From assembly GCA_025024175.1 (NCBI GenBank), contig QCXZ01000041.1, positions 14,193,786 to 14,257,785 of the forward strand: a stretch of DNA of 64,000 nucleotides, given 5' to 3'. This document shows positions 51,236 to 64,000 of the stretch, one piece after another; position 1 is the first letter of the stretch; every line of letters begins with the position of its first letter. The notes under the pieces were generated by a model. It did no database searches and was not told where the DNA came from. It saw nothing but the letters and a program-made list of their open reading frames with translations. Position numbers and translations under genes: made by a program. The DNA is from Rhyzopertha dominica (taxonomy: Eukaryota > Arthropoda > Insecta > Coleoptera > Bostrichidae).

Positions 51236-51406
51236 ATGACGATTGTTTGTGGTGTGAGATTTCTACAAACCGGTCACTATGAAAAAAGCAGATACTCAGG
51301 AGATGAGAGAGCTTACACAATTTGGCTTCTAGGATGTTATGCAGGAAGGAAAAAGGAAAAGTGGGCACCACCAGTACCTCCACTGCCTCCAGAGCTACAA
51401 GAATGA
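51236..51406 (+). CDS. Alternative terminal exon of the tetraspanin
   Basis: After the acceptor ttataacag a 57-codon frame runs to TGA. It starts MTIVCGVRFLQTG, which resembles the end of the fourth membrane segment in peripherins (a GLRYLQT-type motif), and ends in a proline-rich tail (WAPPVPPLPPELQE). It could be joined in phase from a gtgaaa donor near 50969, or be an alternative to exon 50914-51002. Which form is used cannot be decided from DNA. Confidence 0.45.
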   Translation: MTIVCGVRFLQTGHYEKSRYSGDERAYTIWLLGCYAGRKKEKWAPPVPPLPPELQE

Positions 51407-52734
51407 TGTACCTGTGTGCGTATTTATATATTGTAGTAATTTTTCATTCTTATACTTAGTAAAGATGTTCTTGTAAACCATAATTGCATTTACTGTAAAA
51501 TAATAATAATAAAAAATAAATAATAATGACTTCCACCAGAAAAAATTGTCTGTAGTGGAAAAATATAAAAAATCAAGTTCTTAAATTTATTCCAAATAGA
51601 CTGAATAAATTGTTTTCCCCATTCCTCAGTGATTGCTAAAAAGAATTAAAAAAAAACGGTTTCTCTGGCACATTCCAAGAATTAACTTCATATAAGTATA
51701 TAAATTGATTCTTCCCTTCAAAACATGTTTCATAGCTACACAAGACTGAACACGCACAGAAGTTACATTTACTAAAACAATATCTTCCTTGATTTGAATA
51801 AATGATGTGACTAAATTACAATCATTTAATATTTCTTGATTGATGTAAAAATTTCATTGATTACAAATTAAATAACTGACCATCAGTACGAGAGACACAT
51901 AACCAAACCTTTCCAAAGCAAATAAATCAAAATATATCCTAAAGTAACCAATTTTTCGGTTCTACAATTTGTCTACGAAAGTTGGCAACATACGGTAAAC
52001 TCTTATTAAAATTTGACCTCTGCTTAAAAGTACCTTATATTTTACATCAAAGAAAGTGACGCTATTAAACATCTTATATATGCCATGACAATGATCATAA
52101 ACCTTTTATATATACTTTTTCTCTAAAAACTAAAAATAAAAAGGTAACTATATGTTGCCGACTTTCATAGACACGCACTGTGTATCTTTTTTTTAAATTA
52201 AATTCGTTACTAAGTCTGAAAAATTTCAAATATGAATGTCATTAGCAGATAGATCAAATAAGCTATTCAATTTTAGTTACAGTATAAATCACAACCCTTA
52301 TTTTGGTTTGTTATATTCAATTCTTATGTGCGATACCTTTCATTATGATTTTGCATCGGTATAATAAACTACTTGGTTATACTAACATATATCTTTATTA
52401 AGTGTTAAACTGAATTGGTGTATTTCATTCATAACGGCGATTTTAATCTATAAGTTACTACCCGTTTTATAAATTTTGCACGAGTGCAGTTCCAGGATAG
52501 TTTTGAATGTTCTGTATTACCAGATTATTAAAAAAGGTTTTGTGTTGGCAAATCTCACGTTTTTATAGAAGACGTTATTCTTCCAATATGGATTTATTAA
52601 AACACATGGCATAATACAAATGTAAATATTTTAGTTGATATTTAAAAAGTACATGTATAAAATGAAAAATCACAGCCGTTTGGGACGGAATCTAATATTC
52701 ACAATAAAATATCTATTCCTCTTCCAAACTTTCC
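51407..52734. other. Intergenic between tetraspanin and FUZ
   Basis: AT-rich. The only structure seen is the fold-back element at 51971-52172. The 3' UTRs of the two convergent genes must lie here. Confidence 0.5.
51971..52172. mobile_element. About 200-bp fold-back (MITE-like) element
   Basis: Ends gtctacgaaagttggcaaca and its near-complement tatgttgccgactttcatagac form a 22-bp inverted repeat with two mismatches. The interior is AT-rich and non-coding. Confidence 0.6.
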
Positions 52735-55543
52735 TTACCAACACACCTGCTTGTCTGAAAGCAATGTTTTCAAAGTTTTCTCAGTGATCAACCTCATGGC
52801 CTGTGTTGGAACTGATGAATTATAGAGTACACACAAAATATTATCATCTATTTTAGCTGCATGACATTTGTGGTATTCCGAACACCAATATGTTTCTATC
52901 CCCACTTTGGGCAACTTCTGTTCTTCCTCTGGCTGTTCTGAAATCAAATGAGTGAGGACAGCCTCGTAATAAAAAGTCCGCAGTATATCCAGACGATGGG
53001 AACTGCTTGCTATACGTTTCGATGTGTTTTGTTGGGGATTCTTAGACATCATATACTTGCCGATTTTCGTATTTATGAGCAAAACACTGGAAACAACGAA
53101 ATCAGGTCGATTTTACTTAAGTTGTCGGTCTTTACCCCAATATTGCGGAATCCATTTGCACGCCTTGTGGAAAGTTTCTCGGGTGACAGTGAGCTGCTGA
53201 AGTTAACGTTTCTAAAGTATTTTTGAAACACTGTGCTGTGGCATCTTCGATCTCTTGCAATGTTGGTGTGGGACCACAAAGGGCACAGACTTGGACGTTG
53301 GGAACAAGCGTTGAAGTTACAAATCGAAATGCAGCCTTTAGAATAGTTTTCAGATAAAGAAAAATCCCTTCGAACAAATAACAGACTTACATTTGGGCTT
53401 TTATAAGGAAGATACACTGGAATGTCCTTTGATGAAATTGCATTTTCTGTCATAGCAAGCAATGACAACAACTTCAATTCTTCGGGATGTAAGCTCCACC
53501 AGTTATCACTGGCAACTGCGATTTTTCCAAAAATCAGTACACAGCTAAAGGTGGTATCGACACACTCGTTAAAAGACTCTAAAACGGCCTGTAAACTTGA
53601 TGTTAGGAATGTTGGTAATTATTTATTATAGTGTAGCATCGTCTATTGAGAAAAAATTGTGCATAGCCCTAGAAGCATCCTGAACACGAATATGAAATCA
53701 GTTTCTTGTGGAGTGTTCTCTCCTAGGTCGCACAGTGTCGCATGCTCCTTAACGGCCGGTAATCCTAAACATGTGTGTTTTTTATAGCAGATTTGGGGGC
53801 TGTTTTTATACCGTCACATTCTAAGAAACAAAACTGTGCCACAAAAGGCGAAACTACAGCTGTATCAAACGGTTTTGAGGCTGAAAATAACATGTGTTAC
53901 AGAAACATGGACACTGATGATTATTTTTTATTAATTTGTTTTAATTTCATAGACCTATACACACATATAAGTTAGATGCAATTGCAAAATTATATTCAAT
54001 AAATACTAAAAAAAAGTAATTGTACATTTAAATTAGGTGCCAATTAATGCATATTGCTACAATTAATGATAAATTTTTAAATACAATACAATAAAAGTTT
54101 ATATTTTTACAACCACAACAATTCCACAGTATACTATTAGATCGCCATCATCACAATTAATACACTTATTAGTTTTCTTCGTACTTTCCTAGTTTGATCG
54201 CATATATGTAAATCCCCCATACTTATTATAAATCATATATTCTTTTACACATATTTGTGTTTGTATATCACTTATACATTAATATTTTATATCTAAAATG
54301 TGTATGTAGGTGTATTTAAGCCTTATTTACAATCATTATATTCAATAAATGGAAAAATTGCCACTGTATTAAATTTCCCGCCAATTCAGTACGTTTTCAA
54401 CAGGAATTTCAGTACAAAATCCAAAGTGATTGCGGCAGCACTGGCACAGTACTGAGAGAAATGCAATGGTGGTGGTTGGGGCATGCACAGAGACTGTCAA
54501 CGGGGAGCTTTACAAAGCTTGTAATGAAGATAAGAATTCTAAGAATACGAAGAAGACGGAGATCAAGAAAAAGATGGCTTAAGGCAGTGGAGTAAGACTA
54601 GCAGGCGCACAGGGTACAGAATTGGCAGAATTTAGCACAGTACCGAGAACAATGTAAAGGAAGGATCAAAACAGTCTTGGGGCTTTAAGGCTTGTCAGAA
54701 TATATACTTATATATATTTTGGCCATGTTTTTCCCACACCGTGGTAAGAAACAACCTCCAAATATGCTTGAAAACGGACACACATAGGACGACCGGACGT
54801 TAAGGAGCACGTGACACTGCACAGCAAGAAATTGGCACGACTGCAGGAAACGGATTTCAAATTTGTGTCCAGGAAGTCATTCTCAAGGAGTGTGTAAAAT
54901 TTCAGCTCGGTAGGCGATGGGATGCTATAATAAATAATTACCGGAATGTTTAATTAAATGACTAATTATACCTGTATCAAATGATTTTCAGTGCACATAA
55001 TACTTTCGCCCAACATTATCAAGTCAGATGAATGCTTGTTACTAGCATCGCCACAATTAAGCGAGTCCATCAGTCTCNCTATGACAGGATAGCAAACCCG
55101 TAACTCTCGTTTCAATCGTTCAATGTTTCTCTGTGCTTTAATCTCTTCAATTCCGACTATGAGCACCATGGCGTTAAACACTGACTGCAAGATCTTTTTA
55201 AGAACAACATATGTGCAGCCTGTCGACACAACCACTAAAACTAAACTGTATTCCTACATAAGACAAAATTTGAGAAGTAATAACAAAACACACCTGTCAT
55301 GAAACTCCTGCCATACAATTTTATAATCTTGCGTCTCTGTATCCAATAAATGAATGTTGTGAGACTTTGAAAACATATGAACACCATTTAACGATCCCGT
55401 TATCGAAAAAGGCAACTAAAAGTTAAAGTTCTAATAAATAAAACCCATATCAGTTTTGAACGTACTGTATTCGTATTTCCTTTACTCTTGGAGAAAACAG
55501 GCAAACCACTTGCTGAAGTAACGCAAATTACGTGAGCAGACAT
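52735..55543 (-). CDS. fy: Fuzzy (FUZ), planar-polarity/ciliogenesis CPLANE component
   Basis: Cytoplasmic protein of the CPLANE complex (with Inturned and Wdpcp), acting in planar cell polarity and, in vertebrates, ciliogenesis; built of longin-like folds. Six exons on the minus strand: 55466-55543, 55294-55415, 54972-55245, 53391-53588, 53136-53335 and 52735-53086. All keep phase, giving 407 aa (human 418). Diagnostic segments in order: HVICVTSASGLPVFSKSKG, LPFSITGSLNGVHMFSKS, WQEFHD|SLVLVVVS (the acceptor at 55246 was chosen because it restores the HDS motif), FNAMVLIVGIEE, NIERLKRELRVCYPVI, DIPVYLPYKSPN, CALCGPTPTL, GVQMDSAILG, LRTFYYEAVLTH. The stop at 52735-52737 matches the family C-terminus. 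One N falls in exon 3. Confidence 0.92.
54440..54610 (+). mobile_element. Non-LTR retrotransposon tail relic in FUZ intron 3
   Basis: Reads WWWLGHAQRLSTG, then IRRRRRSRKRWLKAVE, the degraded form of the LGHVxRM...RGRPRKRW tail common at the C-terminus of RTE-like and related insect LINE ORFs. It is antisense to FUZ. Only this short piece was recognised. Confidence 0.6.
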
Positions 55544-57446
55544 AATAGCAATAATCAAAACAAAACACAAACCATAACCTAAAACCTGCTAAAATGTTAC
55601 CATGTTACCAATGACAAGTGACAACTGAACAAACCAACCAGTTTTACCAGTATTACGCGAATAACTGTAGCCAAATTTTCCGCGCCAAGTCGCCAACAAA
55701 AGTAATACCTTGTTACTAAAGAACACTAATAACTTTTATGTCTTAAAAAGTTGACAACATAGTTGAATGGTTTATTTCTATGCTTGAGACAGTATATATT
55801 ACTAGGTGATGAATTTAAAAGTAATTTACTATGCAAGGCAAACAAAAGACATAATAATATGCTTTTACTAACGTTCAAACACATAAGTAAATAAAAGGTA
55901 CATTCCTATAAAGTGACAAAAATTACACAAACAATAGATAAACTCTTCAGGGGTGAGCTATGTCTATGCTGTGAAACATGTGTATCTGATAATAAATATT
56001 TCGCTAGGACTATTAATTTGATTGCAAAGATAGTACAAATAATTATTTCTACAGTCAAATGAAATACAGTATTTACCATTTTTTCTAAGACAATAACATC
56101 TCCTTCTGCTCCTTCACTCTCTCTGTTACAGTTATGTTGTATATTTCATCAGTTTTAAACTTCTGTAACATAGACTTCGTTACTTTAAACTAATTGTAAT
56201 ACATACTTTTAGAATATAAGTTTACTCTAATTTTGAGTATTGCACTTAGCATGTCTGTTTCATTTTATTTTGAGATATAAGTTTGACATTGAAAACATAA
56301 TTCTCTTAGCTATTCCGTGTTACTTGAAGGCAAAGTTAATATTCGTAACAGGAAATCGGCAAGTTCNTCAAACACTAATTCGAGGGCTGTAATCCAAATA
56401 AAGTGACAACTACTCTGGAAAANATTCCTGCTTTAATATACTTTCTTATATTCTCATGCTAAACATGTATCATGTGGTATAGCATATTGTATTGAATTTG
56501 TATTTTGAATAAAATATAGCAATCAGCAAAATTTTAAACAGTTACCAAATTTTTGAACATTTTTAAGTAGTCAGGTAAACGGTTAATTAATTTTGACAAG
56601 GCCTTGATGTAGGTAATTGAAAGATTTTAGTTGAATCATATCTTACAAATATAAGCGTATTTCTATCTTATACTTTCAAAATACCTATATACTTTTTTTA
56701 AGTTCAAAAGCTATTTAATTAAAATTTGATCACAGATATTAAATGTTAACATTTACGTTACGCGACTATGGCTAAAATGCTGTATATTGAACACACAATC
56801 AGTTAACGCAAATTCTGTAGTATTCCCTTACTATACAAATTGTTATTGTAAATTATGTTTATTGGATTCAAAAACCCATGATGCAATACCTGATTCGTAT
56901 GTCGACCAAAACGCTCGCCGGTTTCGAAATTGAGTCGTCAGTGACGATACGGCAGTAGCTCATTTGGCGAAAAATGATCACACCTGGCAACTCAGAAACC
57001 AACTGAGATTTGATTTTGTCGCGCGCGATATTTTGAGCCACTGGGGGGCCAATTGTCCTATTTTATTTCAAAAAATGCCTGCAATCCGAATCCTTTTTCA
57101 TCTAACTTTGTCTCAGCTTCCCCTCCGGCGTTTTTATTATAATTTTTTTGATGCGCTCCGGTGGTTTGCGCTATCGAACGGATGCGAACCCTATTATATT
57201 CTTCGCGCAGGCGAACCTGTCCCGATATAGACCGCGCCGAATGAATATAGCTTCGTCTTCGTTGGCCGCACGCGAACGTGAAAGAGAGTGGCGATTTGCT
57301 GCACCCTCCCAGCTGTGCAGACGCAAAAACACGCCAACAGCATGGACGCAGTTTAGTGCTGCGGTGGTAGCTTCGCGAAGCGGTACCGACGCATTTTCGA
57401 ATGCCCGGTCTTGTGTCTGTGGTGTGACATAATTTGTTGAATCGCA
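55544..57446. promoter_or_regulatory. Divergent intergenic region, FUZ and GalNAc-transferase promoters
   Basis: 1.9 kb between divergent start codons. The 55.6-56.9 kb part is AT-rich with no recognised features. The last ~450 bases (57000-57446) are clearly richer in G+C and CpG (gtcgcgcgcgatatt, cgaagcggtaccgacgc) and fit a 5' UTR/promoter of the plus-strand gene. Open frames on both strands there are a composition effect. Confidence 0.5.
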
Positions 57447-57536
57447 ATGAGGAGGAACGTCAAAATACTCTTGCTCTTCTCGATGGCATGGATGTTTGTC
57501 ATCGTCTACTACCTCCAGACGAACTCAGACGTCAAG
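57447..57536 (+). CDS. First coding exon of a type II membrane glycosyltransferase, pgant2-like
   Basis: Thirty codons from ATG at 57447 to a GT donor at 57537 (aag|gtgtgt). The product is a short basic N-terminus (MRRNVK) followed by one membrane anchor (ILLLFSMAWMFVIVYYL) and a polar start of stem (QTNSDVK). This is a Golgi type II signal anchor. Position-by-position it resembles human GALNT2 (MRRxxxxLLxFxxxWVxxIxYY), so a polypeptide N-acetylgalactosaminyltransferase 2 orthologue, which starts mucin-type O-glycosylation, is the best guess. The catalytic part lies outside the window. A signal anchor alone is weak evidence, hence the modest confidence. Confidence 0.5.
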
Positions 57537-60500
57537 GTGTGTGTTGTTTTCAACCCCCTAGTTTTAGTGGGCCATGGGGTAGCAAACAAAAGAGGGTTGA
57601 TCATGCTTTACGCCTACCTAAGCACATTTGAACTACTACCGCCAAAAAGCGCCAAATTTCTGGTGTCATACCTGAGACGCGGGATTTATGGTTTGTTTTC
57701 GTATTAAAAATGCAGACGGCCTTGACACTGGCGAAAGTATAATTTGAATGGTCAGGAAAGCCGCTTTATTTTTAGGCTAAAACCTTGGTAACGGTCCAGA
57801 AATGCGCATAACTAACGGATGTGAATTAGCGCAATATTTGCATTAATTTTTTAATTGGGCCATAATAAAGTTGTTAATTACGGATGTGGATTACATGCTG
57901 TGCCGAGAGGAAGTCGATTAAGTTTATTGTAACGTGTAGATAAACTGTATTATTCATGCCAGAACGCGGTTTTTAGTGTGTTAATTAATGCGTTAGTTAA
58001 TTAATTGCTATTAGGCAGCTTTTTGTCGTGGGTGTTAATAGGACCGGTCGAGTTATAGCATATCTGGTTGACATTGTCCTCAAAAGCGACTAATTTATGT
58101 AAATAGTACTATTTGTAAAGGTTGTGCAACGGTACTTATTAATTCAGATATATTTTAAAGCGGTAATTTTGCAATTGTGGAAACCATTCTAAAAGTGACA
58201 CCGTTTTAGTGAACAGAGAACTATAAAACGAATACATGTTTAATGCAGCTCTATTTGTAACACAATCCAGAGATAAGTACACTTTTCCCATTGTATAGTG
58301 GTTTGACCCTGAATTGAATAAGTTACTTTTTTCCGTTACGAAATATTAATTACAAGTCCAGCCTACCTGCGACAACTGCATACCTGTATCGAGTCACATT
58401 TCAAGAACACGTTATAGAACTTGGAAATTGGATATTTGTACTATTTATGGAATATATGTAACAGAATCTGAAGTGCAAGGCCGGTCGGATTTATCTCAAG
58501 TTTATCGTATAGTTTTTTACACATTTAGTTTGGTATTCAGGGTATGAAATAGCAGCTTTAAATATGACAAAGAAAGTATTATACTTGACAAAGTTACATG
58601 TAGGTTATTTTGCAACGACGGTATTAAAAATAAATTTTGAATTATGCGGCCTTCTCATACTCTTCTAGCCCTGTCTTCAGATGAATAGCTTATAGCATCA
58701 TGAATGAAAAGGTGTACCTACATTATATGTTCTTCATTGTACCTATTTTGGATGGATCAATTATAGAATTCGTTAATGACTGATAAGTTGCCTTTACTGA
58801 CGCAGCAACTGTGCTATCGATAATTTTTTTGATAATTATTGAATCTTGCACTGAAATATTTGTGTATATACTATGCGAATTAACTGACACATCTACGGAA
58901 ATACATAAATGTACATATATGTTAATCCCTCTCGCTCACTTATATGATTTTTTTAATATTTCGTAGGTCACATAAGCTTGTTTATTTTTTTTATTATAAA
59001 AGATCCATAAAAGAGCATATACAAGCAGTGCGTTTTGTCAAGTACCCTCTTTACATTTGCAAAGTAATCGTCTGCTTGGACAACAATAAATGTGTACATA
59101 CATATACGTTTTCCTTGAAAATTGAAGGANTATTAAAAATGAGCATTTTAAAGCTTTTGGAGAACTACTTATTTTTTACACAATAACTGAATGTTAATTT
59201 AAAAAGCGCTCTTGGAAAGATTTGATTAATAATATGCTACATTATGTGAACCATAATGTATTGCGCAAAATAAACCAGATTATGGGAAAAACAAATGATG
59301 CCAATTAAACCTGCCAGTACCAAGGACAATCCCAGGTGGCTAATAATAATAATAAGATAAATAATATAAAAACAATTTGTCAAAGAGAAGATATGTAATT
59401 AACATTTTAATAAAGTCTTTAAAGTCTAGTCGTTTAGTTAACTAACTCCTGAAAGACAGCTTCTACTTCAGAAATGTAAATATGTAGCTTAAGTGCAAAA
59501 GTTATAAAATTGTCCTCTATGATTTTCGTCGTCATTCCCTAACCCGATCTTTCATACCCATTTTTAAAGTATACTTTATTACTATAAACGTCGACGAGAA
59601 AGCTCCCTAACGCTGGGTCATTTTTAAAGGGCCAACCCTTTTATTTTCCTTCTGGAGCCGTTGTCGAGCTTAATTATTATGGATGGGGTCTGTTTTCGTT
59701 TCAAATCGAGTTTCTGGGAGAACAAACACGAACGGTAAAAATTGGAAATGTTCGCATGACTGGAGCAATTGCCTGGGCCATCAGGAAGGTTGAGAAGGCA
59801 ACGATGGAGATGCGCGTTCTATTGTTAATTATCTGTGATGGAGTCCAAAACTGTCAAGAAACGTAAAATTGTAGCGCTTTGTTAGATAGAGAGCGAAGAG
59901 AATTAGTCTATTGGGCATTGACCAACTGAAATTATTTAGCTTATTGATGCATTTCATTACTGGCCTCCACACTATTCTTCAGTGGTGTATAAATTTTCAT
60001 CATGGGCCTAAAATGTTTCACCTTTCAAATATATCTTGAATTTTTGGGACAAATAATAGAGCGGAACCGTTAAATTCAGATAATAATAATGTATTAGAAT
60101 TATACCATACTTGTCACGAAAAACTGAAGCAAGAACCTTGCCTGTCTACTTTAGAATAATCATATTTTTGGAATTGTGGAGAATAGAAAGCTTCCATCCT
60201 TTGGAGTGTATTTTAGTCTCCAAACAACGTCTTGTCCGGAAACTCTCTAAGGTTAACTAAACACTGAACGCAATAATGCTGCAAATGTAGTAAAAGAAAT
60301 ACTACCCAGACAAGAGTGGGGAACATGAACTAGACATGCGTAGATGATCACTTGTATTCTTGGCAAAGACAGCAGAACTTCAAGCGTAAGTAAAATTGAA
60401 ACGCAGAGCAATATATTGATTACTCTTTCAAAGAATGAAAGTGACTAAATATGCATTCTGCAATTGTTTGAAAGGTACTGGCTCAAAATTATATAAAGAC

Positions 60501-63500
60501 CCATAGATCTACACTGAAGTATTAAATGATCATCCTGATTACTCCCTCCAGCTAATTGAAATCGCTAACATACTAAAGACATCTGAATTGGATTGAATTA
60601 GCACGGATCAGCCTAAAACAGTAAAAGAGTACTATATCAGATGATTTTCGCTAAGACTATAAGACCAACTACTGTATAAATTTTGTAATGCATCCCAGAT
60701 CACTACCATTGGTAGATGTAATAATACAAATTTTGCAAGTAAAATTGATATAATGATACTCACCTTTGTTGAAAAGCATTACAAAGGAAGAAGTCTTAAA
60801 CTACAGCTGCTTATCCTATTAAAAATGAAAATAAAGTTGTAAATGATGACATAGTTGGATAGCTGACAAATAACTATTGGATTATCGGAAAATTGACAGG
60901 GAAAGCCAATTTTACGGTGAATCTTATTAGACTTGACAAAAGCATTGATCATTGGGGATAATGCCCTACATAATTTCAACTACAAATGGAAACCGACCAG
61001 GGTACTAAACAATTTGTCAAAGCCTGTACCACCTGCACCTACATTTGGCAAGTTAAAACCTAATTTTAATGAGTGAAAATGATGTCTCTCTGAACTGGCT
61101 ACCGCTATACGGCAATCGCGAGAAAAAAAAATATAAAAGCTCAACAGATTTATTTGGATGAACTCAAGATCATTTGATCACAAATAACTAATTCGAGGAA
61201 ACCGTAGATCATCGGAATAAAACCTGATCAGATTCTCAGATAGTAGTATCAAATCGGCATCAAAATAATCTCCCAGATAATAATAATCTTTGAACTATGC
61301 TCTTTAGTCCTAATCGATTTTCAAGTTTATATGTGATAAGGTCTAACTTTCGATTAAACACCAAAATACTGAAAGATACAGATGGTCGTTTGTGGCGAGG
61401 AGGTCAATCCAAAAGATGTCTTATCCACAACGGCTCTTTTGAAACATGATCATAATCGATATTAACTTGATAACGTTTCGAAAATTTCCACTATTATGAT
61501 TATCACCTAAAAGGTGCATTATTTTTAACCAAAGTTAATTAACGTCAGTCACTCGTTCCAGTACTTTAATCCAATAATTAGTTTCAAATATCAATCTTTT
61601 GTCCATGTCGAAGGTTTTAATCGTTTTTACATTTGTTATAAATCTGACACGCAAAAAGATGATCGTTGGAGGATTCGTGAAAAGTAATACGCCAAGAAAT
61701 ATGACGCCAATCATTATTAAAGCCATTTGCCCAATGAAATGATCAGTGACTATCTCTAAAAAACCAGTAAGATTTCACAATAAGTCACATGCAATGTGAG
61801 TAGCACACACATTTCGTCTATAAAGTATTCTAGCCTTTGGGGACATAATATGCCAAAGTGAACAATCGACTTTTTATTGGAAATTTTACAATTTCTGGTT
61901 GACATGGTTCATGTTTCACAACAAATCTTTTTTCATAATCGCTGGGAACACTGTTGAAATTATATCTTTTATAACGCTTTTGTTTTTGAAACAATCAGAA
62001 ATCGATGAAGTTGTCTCTTCCTGCTACTCTTTTTCTCCTGTAGTATTCGTCGTAACTGACTTGGATGTGCCCAGTGTCGATGTTAAGGATATTAGCGATG
62101 GTGGAATCATGATTTCTGATATGGATCAATTCTTTTTATCCTCATTTTCAGATTCAAGTTCAGTTTGTACGGATAACTCAGCAGATAGCTTAGATAGCTT
62201 TGCTCTTTCACCATTTTTAGTTTCTTTTCATTTTTCCTTTCAGCTCGCGACAAATGCTTGTACTGGCTCAATTATTGCTTACTTTGAGAACCACCCACAG
62301 ACATTCGTATCTTTTATCTAGACGGCTAAATCTTATGGCATGTCCAATAGAATTTTGTGACTACCGGTAAGTCGCCATGTTGCTCCGTTCGTAGGGCAGC
62401 GAATCTGCGTAGTAACTCGCAAGTGTGACCGAGTGAATGGCGATTGGCGATATGTGTAGCAGCTCCTGTTGTTTGTTGTGAGTTGCCATGACGTTCCCAT
62501 ATAATCCTTACTATGCATGCGTCTGGCTATACATGCGCGAGGATCATTCATCACAAAATCTTATCAGTGCTTTAAACTTCTAGTTAACCATGTATTTCTG
62601 TGGAACCACAACAGTCACTACACAACACTTAGCTACGGTAACCAGCAAACAGCATTAATTCCCCCATCAACTTCCACGATGGCAGTGATTTTTTTAATGA
62701 ACGAAACACGTGAAAATTGCACGGGAATAAAAGGGAACTGTTAGATGGATGTTTGAAGCAGGACCTCTGATAGTATAGCGGTACTCTAGGGCATACGTCC
62801 AGAATACCAGGTTGGAATTCCAATCACAGCGAATTGTCGAGGTCTCATCGAGTGGAGCATTATTATGCTCATCAGAAAATTAGTATTCACTTAAAATACA
62901 CAGGTATATTATACTTAGCGCACTAGACTACAACCTGCTTGGTATTTATGAGAATTTTTAACCCTTTTTTTAATACAAGCTTAGCTAGAGAGGTTCTGAA
63001 ATTATTTGGAAAAATGCCATACTGAAGCCACAATTATTATATGATTTAGCTCTTAATCGAGAAAAATTCAAATTTTGCTCACGGAATTACATCATACAAG
63101 ACCAGGTTATAGTAAACAGCGAAAAACAACAGCTCAGTTTCGACAACGTCCATTTCGAAAGAATCGATTAATACGAAATTTACAGGCGACCAAATCAAGC
63201 ACGAAATGCCGAGAATCAAACTGCAGTAGCCTGCCACACGTTTTGGCATTGCCACCGTTTAACTGGTAATTTACCGATTACTTTTACCTGTCCAAAGCGC
63301 TCGGTCACGGTTGCCGTTTTCTTTTCCAAGCCTAATCATTATATAAACAAAAACGCCGCTTAGTCATGCGCTCACTTTTGAAGTTTCTTGCTAAAACCAA
63401 TTGTTAGGTAACGACGTGATGAAATAGGGGGCCGCAGTCTGGTTGGTTTGATTTGTTGTGGAAGCCATTTGACTTGTTCCGATTTCTGAAGCGCTTCTTG

Positions 63501-64000
63501 ACAGTCACGGGTGTCATATAATGGTAATTTTTTGCTTGGATGGCAATGGATTGAAGTAACCCATATACATCTATGGTGGATGGTGGATGCAGCCCCCAAA
63601 ACCGATAAAACGAAAGGCAGTGTATTCATTCGATGCTATATATCATTATGAATCGGCTGAAATGAAATGTGCACTTGATTGAAAATATGGTGGAAATAGG
63701 GATTGCGGGCGTTTATGACTTTTTAAATTATGCGTTACATGAAGAAGCTAACTAGAATCGTAATGCAAAAATAAAGTGGCAGTTTTTCATAGAGAAGTAA
63801 TCAGCTATATAATAGTAATTAACGGGGAACATGGTAATTATGGTGTAGATAAAAATTGGCTTAAGATAAGAAAAACAATAAGTACTAAACCAAGCTTTTT
63901 CGAGCGCACCTATGTTTTAAACAAGTTCGCTAGCATAAACTATAATGGGAGAAAAATAAAAAAGCTTTTAGATCTCTGAAATGAATACAAAATCGATTAC
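57537..64000 (+). other. Large first intron of the glycosyltransferase gene (to window end)
   Basis: No second exon with a matching phase 0 acceptor was recognised. The sequence is AT-rich with scattered short open frames. Minus-strand 61535-61726 and plus-strand 61899-62321 are the longest; neither shows family features. A tRNA-like relic at 62763-62832 is the only structured element seen. Confidence 0.5.
62763..62832 (+). other. tRNA-like relic, possible SINE head
   Basis: Contains an A-box-like tagtatagcggt (62771-62782), as in tRNA-Asp/Glu, and a B-box-like ggttggaattcc (62810-62821) about 28 bases on. The acceptor stem does not pair and the anticodon arm is not convincing, so it is not a functional tRNA. 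It could be the pol III promoter of a SINE or a tRNA pseudogene. Confidence 0.35.

Noticed and set aside
55246..55253. Acceptor at tatgtag for FUZ exon 3
   Set aside because: It gives an immediate in-frame stop. The next AG (gaatacag) restores the conserved HDS motif.
57058..57447. Antisense 129-codon frame and neighbouring frames near the GalNAc-transferase start
   Set aside because: Several overlapping frames on both strands in a CpG-rich promoter region. Composition explains them.
61899..62321. 140-codon frame as an exon of the glycosyltransferase
   Set aside because: Ser/Phe-rich, no GalNAc-transferase motifs, no acceptor in the required phase.
62763..62832. Functional tRNA gene
   Set aside because: A- and B-box-like motifs are present, but the acceptor stem and anticodon arm do not fold.

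Overview
The window is animal nuclear DNA, most likely from an insect (possibly a beetle). It is AT-rich, genes carry 45-60 nt introns beside kilobase introns, and every recognisable host gene has an insect orthologue type. Roughly half the non-coding space is transposon-derived. The species was not identified. Scattered single N bases and one 100-N placeholder gap (37764-37863) mark it as draft assembly, so single-base frameshifts should be read with caution.

Host genes, left to right. (1) A complete 15-exon P5B-type transport ATPase of the ATP13A2/3 family on the minus strand (5476-19959), assembled exon by exon to 1138 residues with consistent splice phases. (2) KRR1, a small-subunit processome factor, head-to-head with it (20258-21365, two exons, shared 298-bp promoter gap). 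(3) A six-finger C2H2 protein (24773-25552, minus). (4) A possible six-exon gene of unknown function, all introns phase-consistent (41553-42810). (5) A peripherin/ROM1-like tetraspanin with about 50-nt introns (49935-51002, alternative last exon 51236-51406). (6) The planar-polarity effector fuzzy/FUZ (52735-55543, minus, six exons). (7) The first coding exon of a type II Golgi enzyme resembling polypeptide GalNAc-transferase 2 (57447-57536), whose first intron fills the rest of the window.

Mobile DNA. The three large ATP13A introns hold two consecutive degenerate Penelope-like elements, a CR1/Jockey-type LINE split by a 1.08-kb TA-flanked palindromic element, and two short fold-back MITEs. 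The 27-49 kb block is mostly transposons: a P-element/THAP9-type transposase (three exons, 987 aa, uninterrupted, catalytic residues present), a BEL/Pao retrotransposon with intact pol and broken gag, a frameshifted SGNH-hydrolase-like ORF, and a DDE transposase with an in-frame TGA two codons after its putative catalytic Glu, followed by ten copies of a 147-bp tandem repeat. A mariner-like relic, three interspersed repeat families and several TIR elements complete the picture.

Nothing here forms an operon-like pathway. No previously undescribed molecular system could be demonstrated. The most unusual items are the intact P-type transposase, the transposase with its 147-bp array, the serial Penelope copies inside an intron, and the unidentified six-exon gene.
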